Below, piece after piece: positions 1-11,209 of a stretch of 64,000 nucleotides of DNA. The translations under genes and the position numbers were made by a program. The stretch is taken from positions 248,001-312,000 of the forward strand of contig CP065161.1 in NCBI GenBank assembly GCA_015693905.1, written 5' to 3'. Under the pieces are notes generated by a model. It saw only the letters and a list, made by a program, of their open reading frames with translations. It ran no database searches and had not been told where the DNA came from. This DNA is from Rhodobacterales bacterium HKCCA1288. Its GTDB lineage: Bacteria > Pseudomonadota > Alphaproteobacteria > Rhodobacterales > Rhodobacteraceae. Positions within the stretch are counted from its first letter, which is position 1; every line of letters starts with the position of its first letter.

Positions 1-91
1 CTTGATCCAGTGCGGCGAATATTTGCGCGGGGCCAGTTGCAGGGTTTTGTTATGTGTGATTGCAAGCTAGGGGATTTACAGCAAAGATAAA

Positions 92-120
92 GGGCGGCAT
101 CCGAAATCGCCCCTCTCTTT
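92..120 (+). terminator. Weak hairpin, possible terminator of a gene off the left edge
   Basis: A five-base-pair stem (GGGCG at 92-96, CGCCC at 108-112) is followed by the pyrimidine-rich tail ctctcttt. It lies between the left edge and the first gene and could end transcription of a gene outside the window. In bases 1-91 I cannot decide between short open frames, so no gene is called there. Confidence 0.25.
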
Positions 121-193
121 GTTCCGCGCCCGACCCGTAAACAGCCCCGTGACCAACCTCGTGACCAGACAGATTATAGATTGACCGCTTCCC

Positions 194-3100
194 GTGACCT
201 CCAAAGAAAACGCCGAGTCCGAAGTTAAACCACAGCCTGCCAAATCGCGCAGAGGGCGGTGGGTCTTGGCTGTGGTTTTGGGCCTGTTTGTGACCATTTC
301 AGCGGTGCTTGGTGGGTTTTACCTGCGACTGTCTCAGGGGCCCGTTTCGCTGCCGACCGCATGGCAGGCGCGTATTATTGCGCAAATGCAAGCGGGTATG
401 GTGCGCGATGAGTTAAGCATTGCAGATATGTCCATTGCCCTTGATGAGACGGGGCGCCAAGCCCTTTTGGTCATCACCGATGTCACGGTGCGCGATGAAA
501 CTGGCCTGCGTGCGGCGTTTCCGCAGCTTGGCTTTGCCTTCGATGCAGGCGCCTTGCTGATGGGGCAAATATCCCCCATCCGCGCCGAAATGCGCGGTGC
601 CAGTCTTTTGCTTGAACGGGATGCAACAGGCGGTATTGATTTGGCTTTCACAACCAATCAAGACGCCGCGCGCGCCGATTTGGCCCAAACCATGGCCGCC
701 TTTGACAGAATGTTTGCCGATCCGCGTTTTGCCAATTTTCAAGAGGCGGTTGGCCGCGAGATTACGATTTCTCTGCGCGATGCCACCACAGGACGGGCCT
801 TATCTATTGAAAACGGGCAAATGCGTCTGGCCCGTCAGGGCCAAGATTTGGTTTTGGCGGTGACCGCAGGTCTTGAGGCCCATGCGGAGGGGGCGGCAGA
901 TCAGGCGGGGCGTCTTTCCTTTGTGGCGACCCGCACCGATGCCGCGCGTGAGACTGAATTACGCCTCCAATTTCAAGGGATACCTGCAAATAACCTTTCT
1001 GTTGCATCGCCTGCCTTGCGGTGGCTTGATCTGATCTCTGCACCATTGTCGGGCAGTCTCAGCACGAAATTGCGCGATGCCGAAGGCGTTGGTGATCTTG
1101 AAGCCCGCCTTGATTTGGGGTCAGGGGAATTGGCCCTTGAGGGAGCAGAGCGCCCCCTAAGCTTTAGCGAGATCTCAGCGCGATTTCGGTATGAGGCCGC
1201 CACAGGGCGCGCGGCGCTGGATGAGCTGTTGGTTGATGCGCGCGACCTAGATTTTACCGCAACGGGTGATGCGCTGATTTCGCCCGATGGCACGCGAATT
1301 GACGCCACGCTTGATCTTAATGATCTATTGGTGAACCCCAATGAGATGTTCGAGGCGCCCTTGCTGTTCTCGCAGGGGCGGTCTGAATTTCGGATCAGTT
1401 TGGGGGAGGAGCCGCGCCTCGATCTTGATCGTATTTTGATCCGCACAGATGCGTTTGAGTTGACCCTTTCAGGCTATGGGGTGGCGCGCTCTGATGGCAC
1501 GGAATTGGCGATTGATGGGAGTATTGCGCAAATGGTTCTGCGCGATGCCCTGATTTATTGGCCAAATGAGTTTGTCTCTAAAACGCGTGACTGGATTGAT
1601 CGCAATCTGCACGAAGGGCAGGCGCAGAACCTTATGCTGAGCCTGCGTAAGGCCCCGCAAGATGCCCGTGCGCAGGCGGCCTTGGGGTTTGATTTTAGCG
1701 CGCTCGCGCTTAGCCCCATTCGCGATATGCCGCCTTTGCGGGATCTGCAGGGCCAACTGCGCCTAGAGGGGGCGCGGCTGACCATTGTGGCGCAAGATGG
1801 TTTGATGCGCGCGCCAACGGGCCAAGATATCGTGATGCATCAAGGCAGGTTTACCGTGCCCAATGTGGCAATGCGCGGCCCTGCTGCCACCCTTGATTTG
1901 GATGTGTCTGGAGAAATTCCTGATCTTTTGACCCTATTTGCAGGGCCGCCCCTCAACCTATTTCCCGAAGACGGGCGCCTTGACCCTGCCACATTGGCCA
2001 CAGGTCAGGCAGAGTTGTCGGGTCAGATCGGTCTGAATTTGGTGCAACGCCAACCCATTGGTGAGATGAGCCTCGATATCACGGGCCGTCTGATAGATGT
2101 GCGCTCAGATACACTGGTTCCCAATCGCGATCTGCGTGCAGAGGCGCTTGATTTGGCGATTACCTCCGAGGCAGGTGTGATGATTTCTGGCGCTGCCACA
2201 ATGTCAGGTCGGCCCCTCACAGGCCGTTGGGTTCGGCCTGATCTTAACCGTGATGCCCCGCAATCTTATGTCGAAGGGCGGGCGCGTTTGAGCCCTGAAA
2301 CCCTTGCGGCCTTTGGTGTCATTTTGCCTGATGGTATGGTGCAGGGCGATGCAGCACTGGATTTGCGGCTTGATCTTGCAGGGCGCGGTGCAGCCCCAGA
2401 ATTGCGTCTCACATCACCGCTTGAGGGCGTTGCGCTGTCCCTCGCCGCGTTGGGTTGGACGAAACCCGCAGAGGCAGCGGGGGATTTAGACGTCACCCTG
2501 ATCCTTGGGCCTAACCCAAGCCTGCGCGCATTCCGCCTATCAGGGGCGGGCCTATCTGCACAGGGTTCGGGGGATCTCGGCCCCGAAGGCCGTCTTGAGC
2601 TGTTGCGCATAGAAGGCTTTACCATTGATGACTGGCTAGATGTGACGGGCACGCTGACGCCGCGTGGCGAGGGTCTGGCACCTGCACTTGGGATTGCTTC
2701 GGGGCGGTTGGATTTGCGGGGCCTGCCGCAGGGCGGCGCACAAGCGCAAACGGCACGCGCCCCCCTGTCGGTCAATTTGGACGAGCTGCGCATTGGCGCC
2801 ACGATTGCCCTCAGCGATCTGCGCGCGGATCTCAGTTCTGGCGGTGGCGGGTTGGCAGGGGCGTTTCGCGGCAACCTTAACGGCGCCGTTCCGCTAGAGG
2901 GCGCGATTGCCCCGCTTGAGGGCGGGGGCATTGATATTCGCCTTCAGGCTGATGATGGCGGGGCCGCCATGCGCAGCGCGGGCATCATGCGCAACCTCTA
3001 TGGTGGCGCGCTGACACTGCAATTGCAGGGCGCGACTGGCGCGCGCAGCTATGAGGGCCAGTTGCAAATCACCAACCCCAGACTGCGCGATGCGCCCGTT

Positions 3101-3505
3101 ATGGCCGAATTGCTCAACGCCGTCTCCGTGATTGGATTGATTGAACAACTGTCGGGGGACGGGATTAATATGGGCGAGGTAAATGCGCGCTTCACGCTCG
3201 ATCCGTCAAAGATCACTGTGCATCAAGGCACCGCCATTGGCCCGTCTTTGGGGATCAGCATGGATGGGGTCTATAATACATCTGCGCGGAATTTGGACTT
3301 TCGCGGTGTGCTGACGCCGATTTATGCGCTCAACGGCGTTGTCGGGCGGCTGTTTGCACGGCGCGATGAGGGGTTGTTTGGATTTAATTTTACTCTGAAC
3401 GGCCCGCCCGATACGCCGCAGGTGCGGGTCAATCCGCTCTCCATACTTGTGCCAGGCATTCTGCGCGACTTGATGCGCCCGCAGCTTGACACAAATTCCC
3501 AATAA
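194..3505 (+). CDS. AsmA/YhdP-like envelope protein (DUF3971 type)
   Basis: This 1,103-residue protein has a short basic cytoplasmic N-terminus, one membrane anchor at about residues 22-45, and a very long periplasmic part made of repeated beta-rich segments. The pattern is that of the AsmA-like/DUF3971 (YhdP, TamB-related) superfamily, whose members bridge the envelope and are implicated in lipid transport and outer-membrane integrity. The C-terminal region, with alternating short strands such as [14 protein letters not shown], matches the AsmA-like C-terminal domain as I remember it. The start is GTG at 194; no ATG near it fits better. queA follows 43 bases downstream on the same strand and may share the transcript. 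Family assignment is fairly secure; the individual role is inference. Confidence 0.75.
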   Translation: MTSKENAESEVKPQPAKSRRGRWVLAVVLGLFVTISAVLGGFYLRLSQGPVSLPTAWQARIIAQMQAGMVRDELSIADMSIALDETGRQALLVITDVTVRDETGLRAAFPQLGFAFDAGALLMGQISPIRAEMRGASLLLERDATGGIDLAFTTNQDAARADLAQTMAAFDRMFADPRFANFQEAVGREITISLRDATTGRALSIENGQMRLARQGQDLVLAVTAGLEAHAEGAADQAGRLSFVATRTDAARETELRLQFQGIPANNLSVASPALRWLDLISAPLSGSLSTKLRDAEGVGDLEARLDLGSGELALEGAERPLSFSEISARFRYEAATGRAALDELLVDARDLDFTATGDALISPDGTRIDATLDLNDLLVNPNEMFEAPLLFSQGRSEFRISLGEEPRLDLDRILIRTDAFELTLSGYGVARSDGTELAIDGSIAQMVLRDALIYWPNEFVSKTRDWIDRNLHEGQAQNLMLSLRKAPQDARAQAALGFDFSALALSPIRDMPPLRDLQGQLRLEGARLTIVAQDGLMRAPTGQDIVMHQGRFTVPNVAMRGPAATLDLDVSGEIPDLLTLFAGPPLNLFPEDGRLDPATLATGQAELSGQIGLNLVQRQPIGEMSLDITGRLIDVRSDTLVPNRDLRAEALDLAITSEAGVMISGAATMSGRPLTGRWVRPDLNRDAPQSYVEGRARLSPETLAAFGVILPDGMVQGDAALDLRLDLAGRGAAPELRLTSPLEGVALSLAALGWTKPAEAAGDLDVTLILGPNPSLRAFRLSGAGLSAQGSGDLGPEGRLELLRIEGFTIDDWLDVTGTLTPRGEGLAPALGIASGRLDLRGLPQGGAQAQTARAPLSVNLDELRIGATIALSDLRADLSSGGGGLAGAFRGNLNGAVPLEGAIAPLEGGGIDIRLQADDGGAAMRSAGIMRNLYGGALTLQLQGATGARSYEGQLQITNPRLRDAPVMAELLNAVSVIGLIEQLSGDGINMGEVNARFTLDPSKITVHQGTAIGPSLGISMDGVYNTSARNLDFRGVLTPIYALNGVVGRLFARRDEGLFGFNFTLNGPPDTPQVRVNPLSILVPGILRDLMRPQLDTNSQ

Positions 3506-3548
3506 TCCGCCCGTTTCTTTGCGATGGCCCGTTTCTGTCAGGTTTACA

Positions 3549-4604
3549 ATGCGTCTTGATGATTTCGATTTTCACCTTCCCGAAACCCTTATTGCGACCC
3601 GTCCGGCAAAGCCGCGCTCTTCGGCGCGGCTGCTATATGCGCAAGGTGGGCAGATCACCGATGCGATTGTGCGCGATCTGCCGCAATTTTTGCGCAAGGG
3701 GGATCGGTTGATCCTGAACGACACCCGCGTCATTCCGGCCCGTCTGCGTGGCCAAAGGTGGCGCGACAGCGCACAAGGCCGCGTGAGCGCAAAGATTGAG
3801 GTGACCCTTCTCGAGCCACAGGCCGATGGCACATGGTCGGCCCTTGCCAAACCGATGCGGAAACTCGCCTTGGGCGAGGTGGTGGAGTTCACCCCCGATT
3901 TTCACGCTGAGGTGGCAAGCCTTGAGGGGGGGCTGCACCTGCGCTTCAACCTTGGGGGGGATGATTTTGATGCGGCGTTGAACGCCGCAGGTGCGATGCC
4001 CCTGCCGCCCTATATTGAGGCCAAGCGCCCCTCTGATGCCCAAGATCGGGAAGATTACCAAACCATTTGGGCCAAGCGCCAAGGGGCGGTGGCCGCCCCA
4101 ACCGCAAGCCTGCATTTTGACGAAGGGTTGATGGCAGATTTGCGCGCCCATGGGGTGACGTTCAGTTTTGTCACCTTGCACGTTGGTGCGGGCACGTTTC
4201 TGCCCGTGACGGTGGAAGATGTCACCACCCATAAAATGCATGCCGAATGGGGTGAGGTTTCGCAAAGCGCGGCGGATGAAATCAACGCCACCCGCGCCGC
4301 AGGCGGGCGGATTATCCCCGTGGGCACAACAGCATTGCGTTTGATTGAAACTGCGGCAAGCGAAACTGGCGAGATGCGCCCCTTTGAGGGGGATACCGAT
4401 ATTTTCATCTACCCCGGGTATCGCTTTAAAATCACCGATGGGTTGATGACCAATTTCCACTTGCCCAAATCGACCCTGATGATGTTGGTGTCGGCCCTGA
4501 TGGGGGCTGAACAAATTCGGACGATCTATGACCATGCAATCACTCAGAACTATCGTTTTTTCTCCTATGGGGATGCTTCGCTATTAATCGGGTCGCAGAC
4601 GTGA
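3549..4604 (+). CDS. queA: S-adenosylmethionine:tRNA ribosyltransferase-isomerase QueA
   Basis: QueA transfers and isomerises the ribosyl moiety of S-adenosylmethionine onto preQ1 at position 34 of tRNAs with GUN anticodons, giving epoxyqueuosine. The 351-residue product starts [20 protein letters not shown], and the family landmarks [25 protein letters not shown] and [17 protein letters not shown] are all present. Length is normal for the family. I choose ATG 3549 over an upstream in-frame start at 3486, because the extra 21 residues are not family-like and overlap the preceding gene. tgt (18173) and gluQ (33258), from the same modification pathway, also lie in this window. Confidence 0.95.
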   Translation: MRLDDFDFHLPETLIATRPAKPRSSARLLYAQGGQITDAIVRDLPQFLRKGDRLILNDTRVIPARLRGQRWRDSAQGRVSAKIEVTLLEPQADGTWSALAKPMRKLALGEVVEFTPDFHAEVASLEGGLHLRFNLGGDDFDAALNAAGAMPLPPYIEAKRPSDAQDREDYQTIWAKRQGAVAAPTASLHFDEGLMADLRAHGVTFSFVTLHVGAGTFLPVTVEDVTTHKMHAEWGEVSQSAADEINATRAAGGRIIPVGTTALRLIETAASETGEMRPFEGDTDIFIYPGYRFKITDGLMTNFHLPKSTLMMLVSALMGAEQIRTIYDHAITQNYRFFSYGDASLLIGSQT

Positions 4605-4660
4605 CAGGATAGGGCGTGAACGCGGCATTAGTTTGGTGCCGCGCAGCGTAAGGATCGCGC

Positions 4661-5941
4661 ATGTTATTGGTGTTGCGAAATTCATGGGCCTTGCTTTTGG
4701 GTATCATGCTTCTGATGGTCGGGAATGGCCTTCAGGGCACGCTTTTGGGTGTGCGCGGCGAAATTGAGGGTTTTTCAACCTTTGAGATGTCCGTGGTGAT
4801 GTCTGCCTATTTTGCGGGGTTTCTGATCGGCTCGCGTATGGGGTCAGAAATGATCCGCCGCGTGGGACATATCCGCACCTTCGCTGCGCTGGGCTCGGTC
4901 ATATCGGCGGTGCTGATCCTTTATCCTGTGCTGACGGATCCTATTGCATGGACAGTGTTGCGCCTGATTATTGGGGCCTGTTTTGCAGCCGTCTATGTCA
5001 CGGCGGAATCTTGGCTGAACAATGCCGCAACCAATGAAACCCGTGGTCAGACCCTATCGGTCTATCTGGTGGTGCAGATGGTCGGCATTGTTGCCGCGCA
5101 AATGCTGCTGAACCTTGGGGATCCGTCCGACTATTTCCTCTTTGTGGTGCTGTCGGTTCTGGTTTCGCTAAGTTTCGCGCCGATTTTGCTGTCGGTCACC
5201 CCAACGCCGGCATTTGAAACCGCCAAGCCGATGAGCCTGATGGAGGTTTTGAAAATCTCGCCCCTGGGTGTGATTGGCACATTCCTTATGGGCGGTGTCT
5301 ATTCGGCCATGTTCGGCATGGCGGCCGTTTTCGCCACGCAGGCAGGGCTGCCAATTGCGCAATTGTCCATTTTTGTATCGGCCTTTTATGTGGGCGGCTT
5401 GGTTCTGCAATTCCCCATTGGATGGATTTCTGATCGGATGGATCGCCGTCTGTTGATCATGATCTTGGCGGCCATTTGCGGCGCAGCGGGCCTGTTGGGT
5501 GCGCTCAGTTCTGGCATCTTTTCGATCTTGGTGATTTCGGCCTTCTTCATAGGCGGCATGGCCAACCCGCTTTATGCGTTGTTGATTGCCTATGTGAACG
5601 ACTTTCTTGAGGTTGAACAAATGCCCGCCGCAGGGGGGCGTCTGTTGTTTGTGAACGGGGTCGGGGCGATTTTCGGCCCGATTGTCGTGGGCGGCATGAT
5701 GCAGGCCATTGGCCCCTTGGGGTATTTCTATTTCATCGGCGGCTTGGTCACGGTTTTGGCGCTTTATGCGGCCTATCGTATGACGGTGCGCCCTGCACCC
5801 ACAGTGGAAGATACAGGCAGCTATGCGCCTGTTTTGCCCTCAGCCTCGCCCGTTGTGGTGGGCTTGGCGCAAGAGGTTTTCGCGGATGCGGCCTCCGATG
5901 ATGGCGATGACGCGCAAGGAACGCTTCCTCCTGCTGCGTGA
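4661..5941 (+). CDS. MFS transporter (YcaD-like)
   Basis: This is a 426-residue integral membrane protein with about twelve hydrophobic helices arranged as two six-helix halves. The loop after helix 2 reads GSRMGSEMIRRVGHIRTF and the equivalent loop in the second half reads GWISDRMDRRLLIMI, the characteristic G-x3-D/E-R-x-G-R/K-R loops of the major facilitator superfamily. The overall look resembles the YcaD/CynX-type branch. The last ~50 residues (SYAPVLPSASP onward) are a soluble acidic tail. The substrate cannot be read from sequence. Neighbours queA and the DUF924 gene give no functional hint. Confidence 0.85.
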   Translation: MLLVLRNSWALLLGIMLLMVGNGLQGTLLGVRGEIEGFSTFEMSVVMSAYFAGFLIGSRMGSEMIRRVGHIRTFAALGSVISAVLILYPVLTDPIAWTVLRLIIGACFAAVYVTAESWLNNAATNETRGQTLSVYLVVQMVGIVAAQMLLNLGDPSDYFLFVVLSVLVSLSFAPILLSVTPTPAFETAKPMSLMEVLKISPLGVIGTFLMGGVYSAMFGMAAVFATQAGLPIAQLSIFVSAFYVGGLVLQFPIGWISDRMDRRLLIMILAAICGAAGLLGALSSGIFSILVISAFFIGGMANPLYALLIAYVNDFLEVEQMPAAGGRLLFVNGVGAIFGPIVVGGMMQAIGPLGYFYFIGGLVTVLALYAAYRMTVRPAPTVEDTGSYAPVLPSASPVVVGLAQEVFADAASDDGDDAQGTLPPAA

Positions 5942-5986
5942 TCGTGGCAGTCTCTCTTTGACAATAGTCTAAAGGGGGAAGATCGG

Positions 5987-6565
5987 ATGACAGACCCGCT
6001 GGCGCAAGAGATCACAGAGTTCTGGATCGGGGCAGGGCCCGAGGCGTGGTATCGCCGCGATGATGATTTTGACGCTGAAATCCGCGCCCGTTTTGGCACG
6101 GCATGGCAGGGGGCGGCAGCAGGCGCGATGGATCATTGGATCAATACCGCCCCGACTGCCTTAGCGCTGATGATCCTGTTGGATCAATTCCCGCGCAATA
6201 TGTTTCGCGCCGACCCGCGGGCCTTTGCCACCGATGCAAAGGTTTTGGGATTGGCCAAGGACGCGTTAGAAATGGGCCATGATCTGAGCATCCCAGAGCC
6301 TGAACGTCAGTTTTTCTACCTGCCCTTCATGCATTCGGAGGATTTGGCAGATCAAACCCGCGCGATTGAGTTGATCGAAACGCGGATGCCGCAGACGGGG
6401 CAGGGCAATGTGATCCATGCCCGCGCCCATGCTGAAATTATCCGCCGATTTGGCCGTTTTCCCTATCGAAACGCGGACTTGGGGCGGGATATGACCGCAG
6501 AAGAACAGGCGTTTCTAGACGCGGGCGGTTATGGTTCTGTGCTGCGCAGTCTGCAGGAATCTTAG
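5987..6565 (+). CDS. DUF924 family protein
   Basis: The 192-residue soluble protein starts with ITEFWIGAGPEAWYRRDDDFDAEI and carries LMILLDQFPRNMFRADPRAFATD and FFYLPFMHSEDLADQ, the conserved blocks of the DUF924 (YvaZ-like, TPR-fold) family. No enzymatic role is established for the family that I can name. The start is supported by AAGGGGGA just upstream of ATG 5987. It follows the MFS gene by 45 bases on the same strand. Confidence 0.85.
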   Translation: MTDPLAQEITEFWIGAGPEAWYRRDDDFDAEIRARFGTAWQGAAAGAMDHWINTAPTALALMILLDQFPRNMFRADPRAFATDAKVLGLAKDALEMGHDLSIPEPERQFFYLPFMHSEDLADQTRAIELIETRMPQTGQGNVIHARAHAEIIRRFGRFPYRNADLGRDMTAEEQAFLDAGGYGSVLRSLQES

Positions 6566-6665
6566 ATAGATTGCAGCGCGATCAGAGATGGTTTAGAGAT
6601 AGTTTAACGTTGAACAATTCCGAATCCCGCCGCCCCTGCGTGGCCCGAATTGCAGGAGAACTGCC

Positions 6666-8060
6666 ATGTCCAACCAAGATTTCGATGTAATCGTCATCGG
6701 TGCAGGCCCCGGGGGCTATGTGGCCGCGATCCGCGCCAGCCAATTGGGGCTGAAAGTTGCGACTGTCGAGCGGGAACATATGGGCGGGATTTGTCTCAAC
6801 TGGGGCTGTATCCCAACCAAGGCCATGCTGCGCTCGTCCGAGGTTTTCCACCTGATGCACCGCGCTAAAGAATTCGGTCTGTCTGCGGATGGCATTTCCT
6901 ATGATTTGGATGCGGTCGTGAAACGCTCGCGCAATGTGGCCAAACAGCTGAATTCGGGCGTTGGCCATTTGATGAAGAAGAATAAGGTCACAGTCGTGAT
7001 GGGCGCGGCCACCATTCCCGCGAAAGGCAAGGTCGAGGTGAAGGCCGAGGATGGCGTGAAAACCATGACCGCCAAACATATCATTCTGGCCACAGGCGCC
7101 CGGGCCCGCGAACTGCCGGGCCTAGAGGCGGATGGCAAGCGCGTATGGGCCTATAAATCGGCACTGACCCCGCCGCATATGCCTAAGAAATTGCTTGTCA
7201 TTGGGTCGGGCGCGATTGGGATTGAATTTGCAAGTTTTTATAACACGCTAGGCGCTGAGACGACAGTTGTTGAGGTGATGGATCGCATCCTGCCCGTGGA
7301 AGATGCTGAGATTTCCGCCTTTGCCAAAAAGGCCTTTGAAAAGCAGGGGATGAAAATTCTGCAAAAGGCTGTGGTCAAGAAACTGGATCGCGCGGCTGAT
7401 AAGGTCACAGCGCATATCGAAATGGGCGGCAAGGTTGAGACGCAAGAATTCGACACAGTCATTTCTGCCGTTGGTATTGTCGGCAATGTTGAGGGCTTGG
7501 GCCTAGAGGGGCTTGGGGTCAAAATAGACCGCACCCATGTTGTGACGGATGAATATTGCCGCACGGGCGTGGACGGGCTTTACGCGATTGGCGATGTTGC
7601 AGGCGCGCCGTGGCTTGCACATAAGGCCAGCCATGAAGGCGTGATGGTCGCCGAGATGATTGCAGGGCGCAAGGTTCACGCGGTGAAACCTGAAAGCATT
7701 GCAGGCTGCACCTATTGCCACCCGCAAATCGCCTCGGTCGGTTTGACCGAAGAAAAGGCCAAAGCCGCAGGCTATGCCGTAAAAGTGGGCCGCTTCCCCT
7801 TTATTGGCAATGGCAAGGCCATCGCCTTGGGCGAGCCTGAAGGGCTGATCAAAACCGTGTTTGATGCCAAAACGGGCGAGCTTTTGGGCGCGCATATGGT
7901 GGGCGCGGAAGTGACCGAACTGATCCAAGGCTATGTGGTGGGGCGCAAGCTGGAAACCACTGAAGAAGACCTGATGGAGACCGTTTTCCCGCATCCAACC
8001 TTGTCAGAGATGATGCATGAGGCGGTTCTTGATGCCTATGGGCGGGCGATCCATATCTAG
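6666..8060 (+). CDS. lpdA: Dihydrolipoyl dehydrogenase
   Basis: The 464-residue flavoenzyme reoxidises the dihydrolipoamide of 2-oxoacid dehydrogenase or glycine-cleavage complexes with NAD+. It shows the N-terminal FAD-binding GAGPGGYVAAIRASQLG, the redox disulfide GGICLNWGCIPTKAML, the NAD-binding GSGAIGIEFASFY, the second FAD motif YAIGDVAGAPWLAHKA, and the C-terminal dimerisation block FPHPTLSEMMHEAVLDA with the catalytic His-Glu pair. A good GGAG lies ahead of ATG 6666. It stands alone rather than within a pdh or sucAB cluster, so the complex it serves cannot be told from this window. Confidence 0.93.
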   Translation: MSNQDFDVIVIGAGPGGYVAAIRASQLGLKVATVEREHMGGICLNWGCIPTKAMLRSSEVFHLMHRAKEFGLSADGISYDLDAVVKRSRNVAKQLNSGVGHLMKKNKVTVVMGAATIPAKGKVEVKAEDGVKTMTAKHIILATGARARELPGLEADGKRVWAYKSALTPPHMPKKLLVIGSGAIGIEFASFYNTLGAETTVVEVMDRILPVEDAEISAFAKKAFEKQGMKILQKAVVKKLDRAADKVTAHIEMGGKVETQEFDTVISAVGIVGNVEGLGLEGLGVKIDRTHVVTDEYCRTGVDGLYAIGDVAGAPWLAHKASHEGVMVAEMIAGRKVHAVKPESIAGCTYCHPQIASVGLTEEKAKAAGYAVKVGRFPFIGNGKAIALGEPEGLIKTVFDAKTGELLGAHMVGAEVTELIQGYVVGRKLETTEEDLMETVFPHPTLSEMMHEAVLDAYGRAIHI

Positions 8061-8252
8061 GGGGCATGCGTCTCATGTGTCTGGGGTATTGGGGCAGGGG
8101 CAACCTTGCCCCTTTTGCTGTTCTAGCGCCATGCTTGACAGGTTTGCGCGTTTCGGTTTTGTTCTCGCCATCCTGCCCCTTGCTTTGTGGCACTGGCGCA
8201 GGCACAGGATCGCCCTAGCTTGTGGCGCATTAATATAGGAACGGGCGGTCAG

Positions 8253-11120
8253 ATGGCGGAATTAAAGAAAATCGAAGTGCGCGGCGCACGCGAGCATAAT
8301 TTGAAGAATATCGATGTCGATATTCCCCGCGACCAACTGACCGTGATCACGGGCCTATCGGGATCAGGAAAATCGTCACTGGCCTTTGACACGATCTATG
8401 CCGAAGGGCAGCGCCGCTATGTTGAAAGCCTCAGCGCCTATGCGCGGCAATTCCTTGACATGATGCAAAAGCCCGACATGGATCACATCTCGGGGCTGTC
8501 GCCCGCGATTTCCATTGAGCAGAAAACCACTTCGAAAAACCCGCGCTCGACCGTGGGAACCGTGACCGAAATTTACGACTATATGCGCTTGTTGTTTGCG
8601 CGCGTGGGCACGCCCTATAGCCCCGCAACAGGTCTGCCCATTGAGGCGCAGCAGGTTCAGGATATGGTCGACCGCATTATGGGCATGGAGGAGGGAACCC
8701 GCGCCTATCTCTTGGCCCCGATTGTGCGCGACCGCAAAGGTGAATATCGCAAAGAAATGCTGGAGCTGCGCAAGCAGGGGTTTCAAAGGGTCAAGGTAGA
8801 TGGGGCGTTTTACGAATTAGAAACCCCGCCAAGCTTGGACAAGAAATTTCGCCACGATATTGACGTTGTGGTGGATCGCATTGTGGTGCGTGCGGGCAGT
8901 GAGACGCGTCTGGCCGATAGTTTGCGCACGGCGCTTGATCTGGCCGATGGGATTGCCATTCTGGAGACTGCACCAAAGGACGGCGATCCCGAGCGGATTA
9001 CCTTTTCTGAGAATTTCGCCTGTCCTGTTTCGGGCTTTACCATTCCCGAAATTGAGCCGCGCTTGTTCTCTTTTAACGCGCCCTTTGGGGCGTGCCCGTC
9101 TTGTGATGGGTTGGGGCATGAGCTGTTTTTTGATGAACGGCTGATGGTGCCTGATGTCACGCTTAGCCTTGCCGATGGGGCCATTGCGCCGTGGCGCAAG
9201 GGGAAATCACCCTATTTCCTGCAAACCATCGAAGCAATTGCCCGTCACTACGGCTTTGATCCTAAGGCGCAATGGAAAGACCTGCCTCAGGCGGTGCAAG
9301 ATGTGTTCTTGCGCGGCTCTGGCGAAGAAGAAATCGCCTTTCGGTATGACGAGGGCGGGCGGGTTTATCAGGTTTCCCGCGTGTTTGAGGGGGTGATCCC
9401 CAATATGGAACGCCGCTATCGTGAAACCGATAGCGCGTGGATCCGCGAAGAATTTGAACGCTATCAGAACAATCGCCCCTGTGGTGCTTGTGGCGGGCAC
9501 CGCCTTCGGGCTGAGGCATTAGCGGTGAAAATCGGCGGCCTTCATGTGGGCGAGGTGGTGCAAATGTCCATCCGTCAGGCCTATGATTGGATCGACACTG
9601 TGCCAGCGGCCTTGAGTGCGCAAAAAAATGAAATCGCCCGCGCGATCCTAAAAGAGATCCGCGAACGCCTCGGGTTTTTGAACAATGTGGGGTTGGATTA
9701 CCTGACGCTGTCACGCAATGCAGGCACCTTGTCAGGTGGTGAAAGCCAACGCATCCGTTTGGCCAGCCAGATCGGCTCGGGCCTCACTGGGGTGCTTTAT
9801 GTTCTTGATGAACCCTCGATTGGTTTGCATCAGCGCGACAATTCCCGCCTTCTGGATACGCTGAAAAACCTGCGCGATCAGGGCAATACCGTCATCGTTG
9901 TTGAGCATGACGAGGAAGCCATTCGCGAGGCGGATTACGTTCTGGATATTGGCCCAGGTGCAGGGGTGCATGGCGGCCAAGTTGTGGCCTCTGGCACGCC
10001 GCGTGAGATCATGGAAAACCCTGCCTCAATCACGGGGCAATATCTGTCGGGCAGCCGCGAGATTGCTGTGCCCCAAGAGCGGCGCAAGGGCAAAAAGGGC
10101 GGCAAGTCCGTGACCGTGGTCAATGCGACAGGCAACAACCTGCAGGGGGTGACAGTGGATTTCCCGCTTGGGAAATTTGTTTGCGTCACGGGTGTTTCTG
10201 GGGGGGGCAAATCCAGCCTGACGATTGAAACCCTGTTCAAAACAGCCTCAGCCCGGCTGAATGGGGCGCGCCAGACACCTGCGCCTTGCGAGACGATCAA
10301 AGGGCTAGAGCATCTCGATAAGGTGATTGATATTGACCAACGCCCAATTGGGCGCACGCCCCGCTCGAACCCTGCGACCTATACAGGCGCCTTCACCCCA
10401 ATCCGTGATTGGTTCGCAGGCCTGCCCGAGGCCAAGGCGCGCGGCTACAAGCCTGGACGGTTCAGCTTTAACGTCAAAGGCGGTCGCTGCGAGGCCTGCC
10501 AAGGCGATGGGGTCATCAAGATCGAGATGCATTTCTTGCCCGATGTTTATGTGGAATGTGAAACCTGCAAAGGAAAGCGCTATAACCGCGAAACCCTTGA
10601 GGTGACGTTCAAAGGTAAAAGCATTGCCGATGTATTGGACATGACTGTCGAAGACGCGCAGGAGTTTTTCAAAGCGGTGCCATCCATTCGCGAGAAGATG
10701 GACGCGCTGATGCGTGTGGGGCTCGGCTATATCAAGGTGGGCCAGCAAGCGACCACCTTGTCGGGTGGCGAGGCGCAGCGTGTGAAACTGTCCAAGGAAT
10801 TGAGCAAACGCGCCACGGGCCGCACCCTCTATATTCTGGATGAACCCACCACGGGCTTGCATTTCGAAGATGTGCGCAAATTGTTGGAAGTACTGCATGA
10901 ATTGGTTGATCAGGGCAACTCAGTCGTAGTGATTGAGCATAATCTTGATGTGATCAAAACCGCCGATTGGCTGATCGACATTGGCCCCGAGGGCGGTGAT
11001 GGCGGGGGGCAGGTCGTGGCGACAGGCACGCCCGAGGATGTCGCGGGCGTTGCCGCATCGCATACGGGACGTTATTTGGCCCCGATGCTGCCCGCGGCCC
11101 GTGTTACGGCTGCGCAATAG
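8253..11120 (+). CDS. uvrA: Excinuclease ABC subunit A
   Basis: UvrA is the damage-sensing ATPase of nucleotide excision repair. This 955-residue copy has both ABC modules: Walker [10 protein letters not shown] near residue 34 and GVSGGGKSS near 647, and signature motifs LSGGESQRI near 493 and LSGGEAQRV near 836. It has the zinc-finger cysteine pairs CP..(C)PSC around 257-284 and CEAC...CETC around 746-775. ATG 8253 ([20 protein letters not shown]) is the family start; an in-frame ATG 66 bases upstream would add non-homologous residues. I looked for a GTTC-N7-GTTC LexA box in the 190 bases upstream and found only isolated GTTC half-sites. Confidence 0.97.
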   Translation: MAELKKIEVRGAREHNLKNIDVDIPRDQLTVITGLSGSGKSSLAFDTIYAEGQRRYVESLSAYARQFLDMMQKPDMDHISGLSPAISIEQKTTSKNPRSTVGTVTEIYDYMRLLFARVGTPYSPATGLPIEAQQVQDMVDRIMGMEEGTRAYLLAPIVRDRKGEYRKEMLELRKQGFQRVKVDGAFYELETPPSLDKKFRHDIDVVVDRIVVRAGSETRLADSLRTALDLADGIAILETAPKDGDPERITFSENFACPVSGFTIPEIEPRLFSFNAPFGACPSCDGLGHELFFDERLMVPDVTLSLADGAIAPWRKGKSPYFLQTIEAIARHYGFDPKAQWKDLPQAVQDVFLRGSGEEEIAFRYDEGGRVYQVSRVFEGVIPNMERRYRETDSAWIREEFERYQNNRPCGACGGHRLRAEALAVKIGGLHVGEVVQMSIRQAYDWIDTVPAALSAQKNEIARAILKEIRERLGFLNNVGLDYLTLSRNAGTLSGGESQRIRLASQIGSGLTGVLYVLDEPSIGLHQRDNSRLLDTLKNLRDQGNTVIVVEHDEEAIREADYVLDIGPGAGVHGGQVVASGTPREIMENPASITGQYLSGSREIAVPQERRKGKKGGKSVTVVNATGNNLQGVTVDFPLGKFVCVTGVSGGGKSSLTIETLFKTASARLNGARQTPAPCETIKGLEHLDKVIDIDQRPIGRTPRSNPATYTGAFTPIRDWFAGLPEAKARGYKPGRFSFNVKGGRCEACQGDGVIKIEMHFLPDVYVECETCKGKRYNRETLEVTFKGKSIADVLDMTVEDAQEFFKAVPSIREKMDALMRVGLGYIKVGQQATTLSGGEAQRVKLSKELSKRATGRTLYILDEPTTGLHFEDVRKLLEVLHELVDQGNSVVVIEHNLDVIKTADWLIDIGPEGGDGGGQVVATGTPEDVAGVAASHTGRYLAPMLPAARVTAAQ

Positions 11121-11209
11121 ATTTACCCCTTCACGCAAATTTTTCCCCGTTCGGTGCTGATTGCGTCTAAGCTTGGCGTGACGGATGAAGCATAAATAGG
11201 GGTTAACCA

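Noticed and set aside
8131-8238. A 35-codon hydrophobic frame before uvrA ([15 protein letters not shown]...)
   Set aside because: It has no ribosome-binding site and no sign of its own promoter or terminator; it is probably chance.
8061-8252. A LexA box upstream of uvrA
   Set aside because: uvrA is often a SOS gene, so I looked for GTTC-N7-GTTC. Only single GTTC half-sites at 8119 and 8161 are present, with non-matching partners.
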